Below are positions 54,410 to 63,073 of a stretch of 64,000 nt of DNA, one piece after another (the first letter of the stretch is position 1; every line of letters begins with the position of its first letter). Under the pieces are notes generated by a model. It worked only from the letters and a program-made list of their open reading frames with translations, searched no databases and was not told the origin of the DNA. The stretch is from Fibrobacteraceae bacterium (GTDB lineage Bacteria > Fibrobacterota > Fibrobacteria > Fibrobacterales > Fibrobacteraceae). The DNA lies in the NCBI GenBank assembly GCA_017625775.1, contig JAGAKE010000003.1, forward strand, positions 62,001-126,000. The letters run 5' to 3'. A program made the position numbers and the translations under genes.

Positions 54410-57400
54410 TTATTCTGTGGCTGCCTTAAAAAGTATAGGCAAAATGGTGTAAGGTAAACTTTCAATCTTTTTAATTTTATAACCATAATCTTTGGTATCT
54501 TTGTTATCACTATCTAAAACAATCTTTAATTTGTTTGTACGGAGCGTCATGCGTTTACCAGATAGTGAAGAACCGGCGTATTTGCCAAGCAATTTATCTT
54601 TTGCATCATAAATATAAATGGTGTCTCCAGAACCGAGAGCAGCTTCTGCACCAAAAGTAACGTAATTTTCAAGATTATCCCCTAAATCATATTCACATTG
54701 CAAAGTTGACATTGGCGGGTATGGAGAAATTACGCCACAAATTGAATCATTTAAAGGAACATCACTTGCTAAAGATACAACTTGGGCGCTTGTATCTAAA
54801 ATACCATTCCCTTGGGTAACACTTGTTCCCATTACAACCACTTGCCATATTCCTGATTCAGGATTATCTACATCAACAACTTCTACATTATTTAAATGGT
54901 CAAAACATTCAGAATCTAATTTATAAGGTTTGTTACAATCTCTTACGGCGTCTTGAATGTCACTTAATTTTATTTTTTCCGTACCCTTATGATGCCATCC
55001 AAAGGTTGTTTTTTCTAATTCATCTGTTGGTAATGGGTTTAATCTCCATGGATAATAATATTTCCCTGAAGGTGAAATTAAATATATATCCAAATCATTG
55101 ATCAATTTAGAATCCGTATAGAAAAGTTTTGGGGGGATTATCGAATCTATCTCTCCATAAGCATCGTCCCAAACCATGGTTACACGGAAGGCGTCTTTGT
55201 TTGGTGCAATATACAGATTCCAACGTTTTTCTACACCATTTGCAACTTCTGTTTCCATATAGCGATTTTCTTCTAATAGCTGAAGAGCTTTTTTTGCATT
55301 GACTTTACCCCAACCTGTAGCAAAATCAGGACCTTTTCCATAAGGTGTATAATAATTATTCCCATCATTTTCAGAATGTGTAATATCAGGGTTGGGTCTC
55401 ATGTATTTTTTTGTTTCTTCTGTAATGGACACTTCCATATCTTCTGCGGTGTGAATGAGCATGGCTTTAATAGTTGAATTCCGTAAGGATTTTTTTTCTA
55501 AAGGTATTCCAGTGATTTCTCGGTAGCGTTGATAGATTAAAGCGGCAATGCCTGAAACAAATGGGGCAGACATAGAAGTTCCACCATCTGGCATATCAAA
55601 ATAACAACTTTCCATATTTTTTTCATTACATGGGTAGGGAGAATGAATAGGGATTACTTTTTCATTAACTATTTCTAATTCTGCTCCGGGAGCCATTACA
55701 TCAGGTTTAATACGACCATCCCAAGTTGGTCCCATACTAGATTTAGAAAAGCGAATTCCTGTTAAAGCAGAGTAATTCCCAACTGTAATTGCGTTTTTTG
55801 AATTAGAAAGAATGGAATGATAACCAATTTGGTAACCGTATTTTTCTCCTGGACTAGCAAACCCATTATTGCCAGCTCCTACAACGACTGCTTTTGTTAA
55901 CGTATCACCATCATCAGTAAAAGTTTTCCAATTGTTAAAAATATTTTTGTCGACATTATAATTCGTTATTTCATACCAGCCACACTTATTAACGTCTGTA
56001 TGAGAATGATTAACCACATGCCCTATTTGTTTGTAGTACTCCATACTACTTGAATAAAAATGTACTTTAGGAGCAACACCACGATATTTGTATTCAGGTG
56101 AAAAAGAACCATTACCTCCCAAAATACCCGCAACTGTTGTTGCGTGCCAAGGCTCATCTTCCTCGGGATCTGATGGATTATATTCTTTCATTTCTTTCAA
56201 TACGTTATCCTTATTCTCTTCTTTAACAAATAACTCCTCTTTTCGAACTTTTCTAGGAACCATATTTCCATTTTCATCTATTTCATTAAAATCGGGGTGA
56301 CTCCAATCAATTCCAGAATCATATACTCCTACAACAATTCCTTCTCCAGTATAACCGGCATTAGATAGCCATTCTAAATCAGCATTTTTTTGTTTTAAAT
56401 ACTTTTGCCATTCTTCTGAATTTTGCAATTCGGTCACACGAATCGCTTCTCTACCAACGTCGTTTAAAGGAGCTCCTAAACGCACAACACCTACATACTC
56501 AATGTCATTATGTTCTAGCAAACAGTCTTTTTGATTTTTGGGCAATAATCCTAAAATCTCATGGTGGTCGATTTTAACATTTTTTACGCCACAATTTTGC
56601 GCAATGCTTTTACATACTTCCATAGAAACATCAGCAAAACAAGAAATTGTTATAGAAAATGAATCTAAATTTTCCTCTTCAGGCAAAAGTTCTAATGTTA
56701 ATTTTGTAGTATCATCAACAGGAAACGCATTATAAAACCCATACATATTTTCATTTAGAATTTTCTTAATTTGTTTGGGATTGACTTTTAATAAGTACAA
56801 CGAAAAGCCCTGATATTTACTTCCTTCTAAATCGTCTATCCCATTTTGTTTTAATAGTTTTCTTTCTTTGCTTGACAAAGGAGTTTCTTTTAATAACCAA
56901 AAACGACCTGGATTTAAAATTTCTGTTGAATCTGAATATGGATAAATTACAGATTTTCCGCCTCTATCATACCACAAAACAACATCAGATTTTCTTTTGC
57001 CAGAAATGGGATCAACTCCCCACAGCAATTCTTTTGAAGCGTCATAAACAGCTACCCAATAATGCGGTTCTTGTGTAGCTGATTTTTGTTGGTAAGAAAA
57101 ATCTTTTGAGCAATCCCATGCACTCCAATTATTTTTATGTATTCTAAAATGAATATCTAGTGATTGGGAGGGTTGTAAAACACCCGTTAATTTTATTTGA
57201 AAAATATTATATGCTCCAGTAATAAATGATTCTACCTTTGTTGAATAAAAATAAGTGACGTAATCCACATCTAAAACAAGACTAGAATCTTCTGTATTTT
57301 CTGCAAAGTAATAAACTTCTGGATTGATAATTGATGTGGTTGATGTATTGGTAATTTTTAATCTGTATTCAACCCAATTCCATTCAGTGCGATGTCTTTC

Positions 57401-57487
57401 TGAAAGTAACTGAATTGTCAAGGGGACTTGTTCCTTGGCCAATAACTGTATTGCAAACAGCAGCAAAAGACAAAGACCTCTCAACAT
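54410..57487 (-). CDS. Secreted subtilisin-family (S8) serine protease with CBM3-like N-terminal domain
   Basis: The product is 1025 aa from ATG 57487 (an in-frame TTG at 57502 is less likely). It has a signal peptide, then an N-terminal beta domain (about 20-135) whose YRLKITNTSTTSIINPEVYY and LQPSQSLDIHFRIHKNNWSA resemble family 3 cellulose-binding modules. The S8 catalytic domain follows, with Asp390 (VYDSGID), His448 (WHATTVAG, where most have HGT), oxyanion Asn540 (GAGNNG) and Ser638 (GGTSMSAP). The C-terminal region holds beta domains, one CUB-like (CEYDLGDNLENYVTFGA). All triad residues are present. It is in an operon with the 140-aa secreted protein and paralogues B and A. Confidence 0.88.
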   Translation of the reverse strand: MLRGLCLLLLFAIQLLAKEQVPLTIQLLSERHRTEWNWVEYRLKITNTSTTSIINPEVYYFAENTEDSSLVLDVDYVTYFYSTKVESFITGAYNIFQIKLTGVLQPSQSLDIHFRIHKNNWSAWDCSKDFSYQQKSATQEPHYWVAVYDASKELLWGVDPISGKRKSDVVLWYDRGGKSVIYPYSDSTEILNPGRFWLLKETPLSSKERKLLKQNGIDDLEGSKYQGFSLYLLKVNPKQIKKILNENMYGFYNAFPVDDTTKLTLELLPEEENLDSFSITISCFADVSMEVCKSIAQNCGVKNVKIDHHEILGLLPKNQKDCLLEHNDIEYVGVVRLGAPLNDVGREAIRVTELQNSEEWQKYLKQKNADLEWLSNAGYTGEGIVVGVYDSGIDWSHPDFNEIDENGNMVPRKVRKEELFVKEENKDNVLKEMKEYNPSDPEEDEPWHATTVAGILGGNGSFSPEYKYRGVAPKVHFYSSSMEYYKQIGHVVNHSHTDVNKCGWYEITNYNVDKNIFNNWKTFTDDGDTLTKAVVVGAGNNGFASPGEKYGYQIGYHSILSNSKNAITVGNYSALTGIRFSKSSMGPTWDGRIKPDVMAPGAELEIVNEKVIPIHSPYPCNEKNMESCYFDMPDGGTSMSAPFVSGIAALIYQRYREITGIPLEKKSLRNSTIKAMLIHTAEDMEVSITEETKKYMRPNPDITHSENDGNNYYTPYGKGPDFATGWGKVNAKKALQLLEENRYMETEVANGVEKRWNLYIAPNKDAFRVTMVWDDAYGEIDSIIPPKLFYTDSKLINDLDIYLISPSGKYYYPWRLNPLPTDELEKTTFGWHHKGTEKIKLSDIQDAVRDCNKPYKLDSECFDHLNNVEVVDVDNPESGIWQVVVMGTSVTQGNGILDTSAQVVSLASDVPLNDSICGVISPYPPMSTLQCEYDLGDNLENYVTFGAEAALGSGDTIYIYDAKDKLLGKYAGSSLSGKRMTLRTNKLKIVLDSDNKDTKDYGYKIKKIESLPYTILPILFKAATE

Positions 57488-57505
57488 TTGAAAACCTATC
57501 AATTG

Positions 57506-57928
57506 TTAAAATTCTTTTTGTTGAATAGCCACTAGAAATACAGCGTTAGAAACACCTGTAATTTTTTTATAAACAACATTCACAGGATAGCGGTGATTTG
57601 CTGCTGACATTGCTATTGAACCTGTCATAACCATGTTCAATGCATCAGCATTTTCGTTTTCGTCAAGGTAATAGAATATGCGTAATGGAACAGAAGTTCC
57701 TGAAATATTGGTCGTTTCGTATTCTAAGCAATTAGCTGTTTTACCGATATGAAAATTGAGTATTCTTTTGGCAGGCGTAGATTCTTTTGAGTTCATATCA
57801 TAGGCAAGGCCACAAACATAACCTGTTGCATGACAAGTACCTGTAGGAAAATTTGAATCATTGCAAATTTCTGCTGTAAAGGCGTTTGTTGCAAAAAGTA
57901 TGCAAAAAAGCATAAAGAACTTTTTCAT
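57506..57928 (-). CDS. Small secreted protein, unknown function
   Basis: The 140-aa product has a signal peptide (MKKFFMLFCILFATNAFT) and a mature domain with four cysteines early on (CNDSNFPTGTCHATGYVCG and Cys near 67) and beta-rich sequence. It is the first gene of the operon with the subtilase 18 bp downstream. A protease inhibitor or chaperone role is possible but not supported by any motif. Confidence 0.65.
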   Translation of the reverse strand: MKKFFMLFCILFATNAFTAEICNDSNFPTGTCHATGYVCGLAYDMNSKESTPAKRILNFHIGKTANCLEYETTNISGTSVPLRIFYYLDENENADALNMVMTGSIAMSAANHRYPVNVVYKKITGVSNAVFLVAIQQKEF

Positions 57929-57959
57929 TTTAAACTCCTTGCCTTAAAGGTGTGTAAGA

Positions 57960-57988
57960 AAAATATATTTTTCTTGAGTTGGTGTCAA
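57960..57988 (-). promoter_or_regulatory. Promoter of the subtilase operon
   Basis: On the minus strand, -35 TTGACA (57983-57988), 17-bp spacer, -10 TATTTT (57960-57965; TATATT two bases upstream is an alternative). A 20-bp palindrome overlaps the -10 (57956-57975). Confidence 0.65.
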
Positions 57989-58077
57989 GAAATTTTTGTT
58001 ACTCTAAAAAGAGCAATGCGATTGATAGAGCCCAGGGTGATATCGTGATTTTACTTTCTAAGATAACATAAAATCAT

Positions 58078-59136
58078 TCAATCTTTTCGTAAATACCGCA
58101 CGGCACGTTCTTTGCCATACAAGATGTTACTGGATTTATTGTTTTTAGAATTTGTGCCGTTTACTCTGTAAATCGCTGGGGAGTAGGTTTTTCTAGTGTG
58201 ATTTTGATGAATAAATCCAGTTAGAATTTTATAACTACTATCAATATATGATGGGGGAGGAGTGGGTTTTATAATGGAATAAATAATTTCATCTTCATTA
58301 ACCTGATTGCAAATAATATATGGATTATGCCTGTAATTGTAATATCTTTCGACTAAAAATGTTTTTTCAATACATTGAGAACCATCATCAGTATATCGTG
58401 TGCATTTTACATCACTAGATTCAGAAAGTAAATCCTTAGCTTTTAATACATCTTCAGTTGGATAATAATTAAAGTCATAACGACAAACCGCAAAAGAAGT
58501 ATCCCTTTTATAAATAAAAAATAAAGAATCATCCGAGCGCAAATTTACAGAAAAATTTCCTATTGAATCATTATAAAATTTACCTGGTGAGTCAAACCAG
58601 TAATAAGACATATCATCAAAATACTTTTCTCTCTCAAGAACAGAAAAAAAGTCCCGAGACTCTAAAAAATCATTTCTAAAATCTAAAACTTTACTAGAAT
58701 CAGGAATATACCCTATTGGAGCAACCCATAATGAATCAGAGTAATTTTCTTTTTCTATTACAAGAAAACCAAATGCAAAATGACCACAAGACGCCCCCCA
58801 CGATCCCCAAAGAGGACATCCTACATTTTCTTGTGCATGTAAAATTAATGGCGATATGGGCATAGAATCTGGTAAAACTGTAGAATCTAATATCATTGCA
58901 TTTGGAATAGAATCATGAAAGTAATCATAATCAATGTCTTCAAGAATGACCTCTGCAGAGTCAAAAACAAGAAGTCTCGTAGAAATCACACTCCACTGAC
59001 CAAAATATAAAAACCAATCAGAAACGACTATTTCGCTTTGCGTTCCATCCTCATGTTCAGAATTTAAATATAAATATCTAGTTTGTGCATACCCTAGTAA
59101 AGCAAAGAAGGCTATTATATAAGCAAGCTTTTTCAT
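58078..59136 (-). CDS. Secreted paralogue C of the same family
   Basis: The 352-aa product has a signal peptide (MKKLAYIIAFFALLGYAQ), the central FLVIEKENYSDSLWVAPIGY block and the invariant NGTNSKNNKSSNILYGKERA C-terminus. It lies outside the subtilase operon with its own promoter-like sequence, and its upstream bases still carry the last codons of a lost protease copy. Function is unknown. Confidence 0.75.
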   Translation of the reverse strand: MKKLAYIIAFFALLGYAQTRYLYLNSEHEDGTQSEIVVSDWFLYFGQWSVISTRLLVFDSAEVILEDIDYDYFHDSIPNAMILDSTVLPDSMPISPLILHAQENVGCPLWGSWGASCGHFAFGFLVIEKENYSDSLWVAPIGYIPDSSKVLDFRNDFLESRDFFSVLEREKYFDDMSYYWFDSPGKFYNDSIGNFSVNLRSDDSLFFIYKRDTSFAVCRYDFNYYPTEDVLKAKDLLSESSDVKCTRYTDDGSQCIEKTFLVERYYNYRHNPYIICNQVNEDEIIYSIIKPTPPPSYIDSSYKILTGFIHQNHTRKTYSPAIYRVNGTNSKNNKSSNILYGKERAVRYLRKD

Positions 59137-59145
59137 ATCCCCTCC

Positions 59146-59163
59146 TTATTCTGTGGCGGTCTT
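59146..59163 (-). pseudogene. Fossil 3-prime end of a second subtilase gene
   Basis: The minus strand reads AAG ACC GCC ACA GAA TAA (KTATE, stop), matching the KAATE stop at the end of the subtilase gene (54410-54427), and both are followed by the same AAGGAGG and paralogue start. Confidence 0.7.
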
Positions 59164-59187
59164 ATGGGGAAACTAACATGTACCCAA

Positions 59188-59215
59188 AATATATCTTTTT
59201 TCTATTTGGAGTCAG
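59188..59215 (-). promoter_or_regulatory. Promoter-like element upstream of paralogue C, related to that of the subtilase operon
   Basis: On the minus strand, CTGACT (59210-59215), 16-bp spacer, TATATT (59188-59193). The flanking AAAATTTCCTGACTCC resembles AAATTTCTTGACACC at the subtilase operon promoter. Confidence 0.5.
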
Positions 59216-59239
59216 GAAATTTTTCTGAATAAAAAAATT

Positions 59240-59276
59240 CGAAAAGAAACATACCGCCGAGCGCAGCTCGGCGGTA
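59240..59276 (-). terminator. Terminator of the CBM48 gene
   Basis: 11-bp perfect stem TACCGCCGAGC/GCTCGGCGGTA with loop GCA, followed on the minus strand by a T-rich tract. Its apex matches that of the lysA terminator. Confidence 0.75.
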
Positions 59277-59377
59277 GATTCTTATGACAAAATTTAAGAG
59301 CAAAACTAGCAGAATGTCAAGATTTCTAAAAACTGAAACTCACTCAACGCCAGTCTTAGCCAAATTCAACAACAAAA

Positions 59378-59755
59378 TTAAACGTGTTTAATCTTGTTAT
59401 CGCCTTCGTCCCAGTTTTTGCCATCGCATACGAACTTGTATTCGTAATCGCCAGGAAGAAGAGAAAGTTTTGCCTTCCAAAGGCCGGTTTTCTTTTCTTT
59501 CTTGAGCATGTCTGCATCAACAGCCCAATTGTTGAAAGCGCCAGCGACAGAAACTGTAGTAGCAAGCGGACAATCAGCAACAAATTCAACAGAAACCTTT
59601 TTTGGGGCAGCTTTCTTAGCAGCAGGTTTTTCGGCTTTTGCTTCGCAAGCTTTTTTAGTAGCGCAAGCTTTTTTTGCCGGAGCCTTAGTAGCGCAAGTTT
59701 TCTTGGCAGCAGCCTTTGGTGCTTTTTCTGCAGCTGTTTTCTTTGTGGTTGCCAT
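59378..59755 (-). CDS. Lys/Ala-rich protein with C-terminal glycogen-binding (CBM48) domain
   Basis: The 125-aa product has an N-terminal half (1-50) of histone-H1-like KK/AAK/PA repeats with four regularly placed Cys, then a CBM48/isoamylase-N domain (VSVAGAFNNWAVDADMLKKE, GLWKAKLSLLPGDYEYKFVC). CBM48 domains bind glycogen-type glucans; the basic tail could bind nucleic acid or a polyanion. No signal peptide is present, so it is probably cytosolic. AGGAG precedes the ATG. It is a single gene with its own terminator. Confidence 0.82.
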   Translation of the reverse strand: MATTKKTAAEKAPKAAAKKTCATKAPAKKACATKKACEAKAEKPAAKKAAPKKVSVEFVADCPLATTVSVAGAFNNWAVDADMLKKEKKTGLWKAKLSLLPGDYEYKFVCDGKNWDEGDNKIKHV

Positions 59756-59922
59756 ATTTCATTTCTCCTATTAGTAAAGTGGAAAATCGAGAAAAAACTC
59801 AAATTTCCAAATGTTGTCGCAATATTAACAAAATTTTACGAATTTGACTAGATGTCTTTTGACGAGCGTTCTTAAAAGAGGGATAGAACCACAATGGAAG
59901 GGAATCTTTTTATATTTGGGTT

Positions 59923-60576
59923 ATGAGTTTACAGCAAATTATCGCTCCAAGTGTGTTAAATGCCGATTTTCTTGAATTAGGCAAAGGTTTAAAAGCTATT
60001 GAAAATGGTGGTGCAGGTCTTGTTCACTTAGATATTATGGATGGGCATTTTGTTCCAAATGTGAGCTTTGGTCCTGGCGTTTCTAAATGTATCGGCAAAG
60101 GAACCTCTCTTCCGCTTGATTGCCATTTAATGATTTCAAACCCAGAACAATATGTGGAAGAATTTGCTAAAGCAGGTGCTGCTTATATTTCTGTTCATGC
60201 TGAAACTACAAATCATTTAGACCGTTTATTACACCAAATTCGTGAACTTGGTTGTAAGCCAGCAGTGGCGTTAAACCCGGCAACTCCGTTAGAAAGTATT
60301 CTACACGTATTAGACATTGTGGATATGGTGCTTATTATGTCGGTAAATCCAGGGTTTGGTGGTCAAAAATTGATACCTTACACGCTTGAAAAAATAAGAA
60401 GACTTAGAGCGCTATGTCCCGAAAAAGATATTCAAATTGATGGTGGTGTAAATCTTGAAACGATTCGAATGGCTAAAGATGCCGGTGCAAATATTTTTGT
60501 GGTTGGTAGCGCAATTTTCTGCACTTCAAACCCAGAAGAAACTTGCAAGCAATTTGTTATGAAAGTTTCTGGTTAA
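59923..60576 (+). CDS. rpe: Ribulose-phosphate 3-epimerase
   Basis: Pentose phosphate pathway enzyme interconverting ribulose 5-phosphate and xylulose 5-phosphate. The 217-aa TIM barrel has His35/Asp37 in HLDIMDGHFVPN, DCHLMISNP, MSVNPGFGGQ and IQIDGGVN, which together supply the metal and acid-base residues. It stands alone. Confidence 0.96.
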   Translation: MSLQQIIAPSVLNADFLELGKGLKAIENGGAGLVHLDIMDGHFVPNVSFGPGVSKCIGKGTSLPLDCHLMISNPEQYVEEFAKAGAAYISVHAETTNHLDRLLHQIRELGCKPAVALNPATPLESILHVLDIVDMVLIMSVNPGFGGQKLIPYTLEKIRRLRALCPEKDIQIDGGVNLETIRMAKDAGANIFVVGSAIFCTSNPEETCKQFVMKVSG

Positions 60577-60718
60577 AAATTAATGGCTCTAGTTTACTGA
60601 TTTGTAGGGGAAAATGCAGGAAATATTAAACGTAGCCTTGCAGTGAAATTACGAAAATATTACATTTCGCACTGAATTAACGATTTTTTTAATCAATTCT
60701 GTCTTAGGGAGAAACACA

Positions 60719-63001
60719 GTGAAAAAAATATTGGCTTGTTCTTTGGTGGCTGCAGGCCTTACATTTGCTCAAACAGGGCTAATGGGAGGAACTTCAGGTA
60801 TTCATCAACAAAACGCTTATACACTTGGTCAATGGGGAATTGAAGTAGGAACCGGCGGCGATGTTGCCTTTGATTCTTGGTCTCTTTCTCGTGGTGGACT
60901 CATTTATAAAAATGGTCAGCCTTCAGTTTTCCACGATTATTCAGGAACGTTTGCTGGTAATATCCATGCAGCAATTGGCTTGGCTGATTTCTTAGATGTT
61001 GGTTTGGCACTTCCTCTTTACTATGACCATGCAAACGCAAAAGCTCTTTCTCTTGGAGAAGGAGATCTTTGGAAGGCTAGCCGTGGTGATGTAAATATGT
61101 GGTTAAAGGTTCGCGCTTTAGGCGATCAAAATACATTATTTGCGCTAGCTGCCTTGGTTGATTTGTATTTGCCAACAGGCGATGTTGCTGTAGGAGTTCG
61201 TCCTCGTCATGCTTGGTATTTAAGTGATGAAGGTTTAAGCACTAATCCATTTACTTCAGACGATTTAAATATTGGAGCAACTGTTGCCATGACGTTCAAT
61301 TTCCTTACAGTGGGCGCCCCATTAGTATGGAACTTGCATGCTGGTGTAGTATATGCAGACAAGGGTTCTAGCACATTAGTTTACGGAACTGGTTTGAATT
61401 ACATTCCTCTTTCTTGGATGGAAGCCTTTGTTGAATTTTCCGGAGAATTCCGTTTAGAAAGCGATGCTTACGACATGGATATTATGGAAGATCCGATGAT
61501 TTTAACGCCGGGCTTACGTTTCCATTTGCCATGGAATCTTGATTTTGCTCTAGGTTTAGATATGTCTATCCGTGCCTTAAGAAATATTGGTTATGATTAT
61601 GAAGATGAAATGAAGAATGTTGAAAAATACACGCTTCATTACTATGACAAAAATGGAACTCGTGTAGAATATGGTTATGTACCAACTCCAAATTTCGCAG
61701 GAACAGCGACTTTGACTTGGCATTTCGGTGGCAAGAATCGTAATGACTCTGATGGAGATGGTGTAGAAAATGAAACCGATAAATGCCCGCATACTCCAAA
61801 AGTGGCTACAGTAGATTCAGTTGGTTGTCCAATTGATTCCGATGCCGACGGAATGGTAGATGGCTTTGATAAATGCCCAAATACTCCAAAGGGTGCGGAA
61901 ATCGATACTACTGGTTGCCCAAAAGATTCGGACAAAGACGGAGTATTTAATGGTTTAGATAAATGCCCGAATTCTGTCGCAGGAGCTTCTGTTGATTCCA
62001 CTGGTTGTGAAGCAGATGGCGATAAAGATGGTGTTATTGATTTGAACGACAAATGCCCAAATACGAAGGAAGGCGTTTCTGTAGATTCTGTTGGTTGTTC
62101 GCTTGATGCTGATAAAGATGGCGTTGCCGACGAATTAGATAAGTGTCCAAACACGAAGGAAGGCGTTTCTGTAGATTCCGTTGGTTGTTCACTTGATGCT
62201 GATAAAGATGGCGTTGCCGACGAATTAGATAAGTGCCCAAATACGAAGGAAGGTGTTTCTGTAGATTCTGTTGGTTGCCCTCTTGATTCCGATAAAGATG
62301 GCGTGGCTGATAATTTAGACAAATGCCCAAATACAGTTGCTGGAACTGCTATTGATGCTGCTGGTTGTCCACTTGATTTTGATAAAGATGGCGTTCCTGA
62401 TGGAATGGATCAATGTCCAAATACAAAAGAAGGGCTTGCTGTTGATTCAATCGGTTGCAGCAGCGATTTAGATAAAGATGGTGTGGCTGATGGTTTAGAC
62501 AAATGTCCAAATACAAAAGAAAATATTCCGGTAGATACCACTGGTTGTCCACTAGATTCTGACAAAGATGGCGTGGCTGATTTTGAGGACAAATGCCCAA
62601 ATACTTTGCCTGGAGTTAAAATTGATAAAAAAGGTTGCCCTGTAAATAGAAAAGAAGATTTAGAACGTCTTAAGAAGGGAATCGCATTTGAAACCGGTTC
62701 TACAAAGCTAACTAAAGCAAGTTATGCAACGCTAGATGATATTATCAAATTGATGAAAAAGATTGAAGCTGCAAACTTGGAAGTTCAAGGTCATACTGAC
62801 AACACTGGTTCTGAAAAAACGAATGAAAAATTGTCTCAAGGTCGTGCTCAAGCGGTGGTTGATTATTTTGTAGAAAAAGGTATTGCTCCGAATCGCGTTC
62901 GTGCTGTTGGCTTTGGTTCTCGCATGCCAATTGCAGACAACAAGACGAAGGCGGGGCGTGCTAAGAATCGCCGTGTTGAATTGGTGCCTTTTCAGCAATA
63001 A
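60719..63001 (+). CDS. OmpA-family porin with ten thrombospondin type 3 repeats
   Basis: The 760-aa outer-membrane protein starts at GTG (GGGA upstream) with a signal peptide (MKKILACSLVAAGLTFAQ). A beta-barrel half (about 20-340) is followed by ten TSP3-type units with the pattern D(S/A)DKDGVxDxxDKCPNT (about 343-640), and a C-terminal OmpA domain (GIAFETGSTKLTKASYATLD, GHTDNTGSEKTNEKLSQGRA, KNRRVE) that anchors to peptidoglycan. Each TSP3 unit would bind calcium. Units 4-6 are nearly identical in DNA. Confidence 0.93.
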   Translation: MKKILACSLVAAGLTFAQTGLMGGTSGIHQQNAYTLGQWGIEVGTGGDVAFDSWSLSRGGLIYKNGQPSVFHDYSGTFAGNIHAAIGLADFLDVGLALPLYYDHANAKALSLGEGDLWKASRGDVNMWLKVRALGDQNTLFALAALVDLYLPTGDVAVGVRPRHAWYLSDEGLSTNPFTSDDLNIGATVAMTFNFLTVGAPLVWNLHAGVVYADKGSSTLVYGTGLNYIPLSWMEAFVEFSGEFRLESDAYDMDIMEDPMILTPGLRFHLPWNLDFALGLDMSIRALRNIGYDYEDEMKNVEKYTLHYYDKNGTRVEYGYVPTPNFAGTATLTWHFGGKNRNDSDGDGVENETDKCPHTPKVATVDSVGCPIDSDADGMVDGFDKCPNTPKGAEIDTTGCPKDSDKDGVFNGLDKCPNSVAGASVDSTGCEADGDKDGVIDLNDKCPNTKEGVSVDSVGCSLDADKDGVADELDKCPNTKEGVSVDSVGCSLDADKDGVADELDKCPNTKEGVSVDSVGCPLDSDKDGVADNLDKCPNTVAGTAIDAAGCPLDFDKDGVPDGMDQCPNTKEGLAVDSIGCSSDLDKDGVADGLDKCPNTKENIPVDTTGCPLDSDKDGVADFEDKCPNTLPGVKIDKKGCPVNRKEDLERLKKGIAFETGSTKLTKASYATLDDIIKLMKKIEAANLEVQGHTDNTGSEKTNEKLSQGRAQAVVDYFVEKGIAPNRVRAVGFGSRMPIADNKTKAGRAKNRRVELVPFQQ
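62051..62320 (+). repeat. 90-bp tandem repeats within the OmpA-family gene
   Basis: Near-identical 90-bp units start at 62051, 62141 and 62231. Each encodes one 30-residue TSP3 unit. Exact in-frame spacing would allow length change by slippage or recombination. Confidence 0.85.
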
Positions 63002-63033
63002 TTAAAAGCAATTTCAATATATAAGAAAAAGTT

Positions 63034-63073
63034 AAATCTCTTGTCTGGTTCATTTCAGATAAGAGATTTTTTT
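63034..63073 (+). terminator. Terminator of the OmpA-family gene
   Basis: A 14-bp stem AAATCTCTTGTCTG/CAGATAAGAGATTT (one G-U) with loop GTTCATTT and a run of T. Confidence 0.9.

Noticed and set aside
59356-59851. Alternative frames on both strands over the CBM48 gene
   Set aside because: They exist because the Lys/Ala repeats leave all frames open; only the CBM48 frame has a recognised domain and binding site.
61675-62322. Repetitive minus-strand open frame opposite the OmpA-family gene
   Set aside because: Its repeats are the antisense of the TSP3 units; no start signal or independent evidence.
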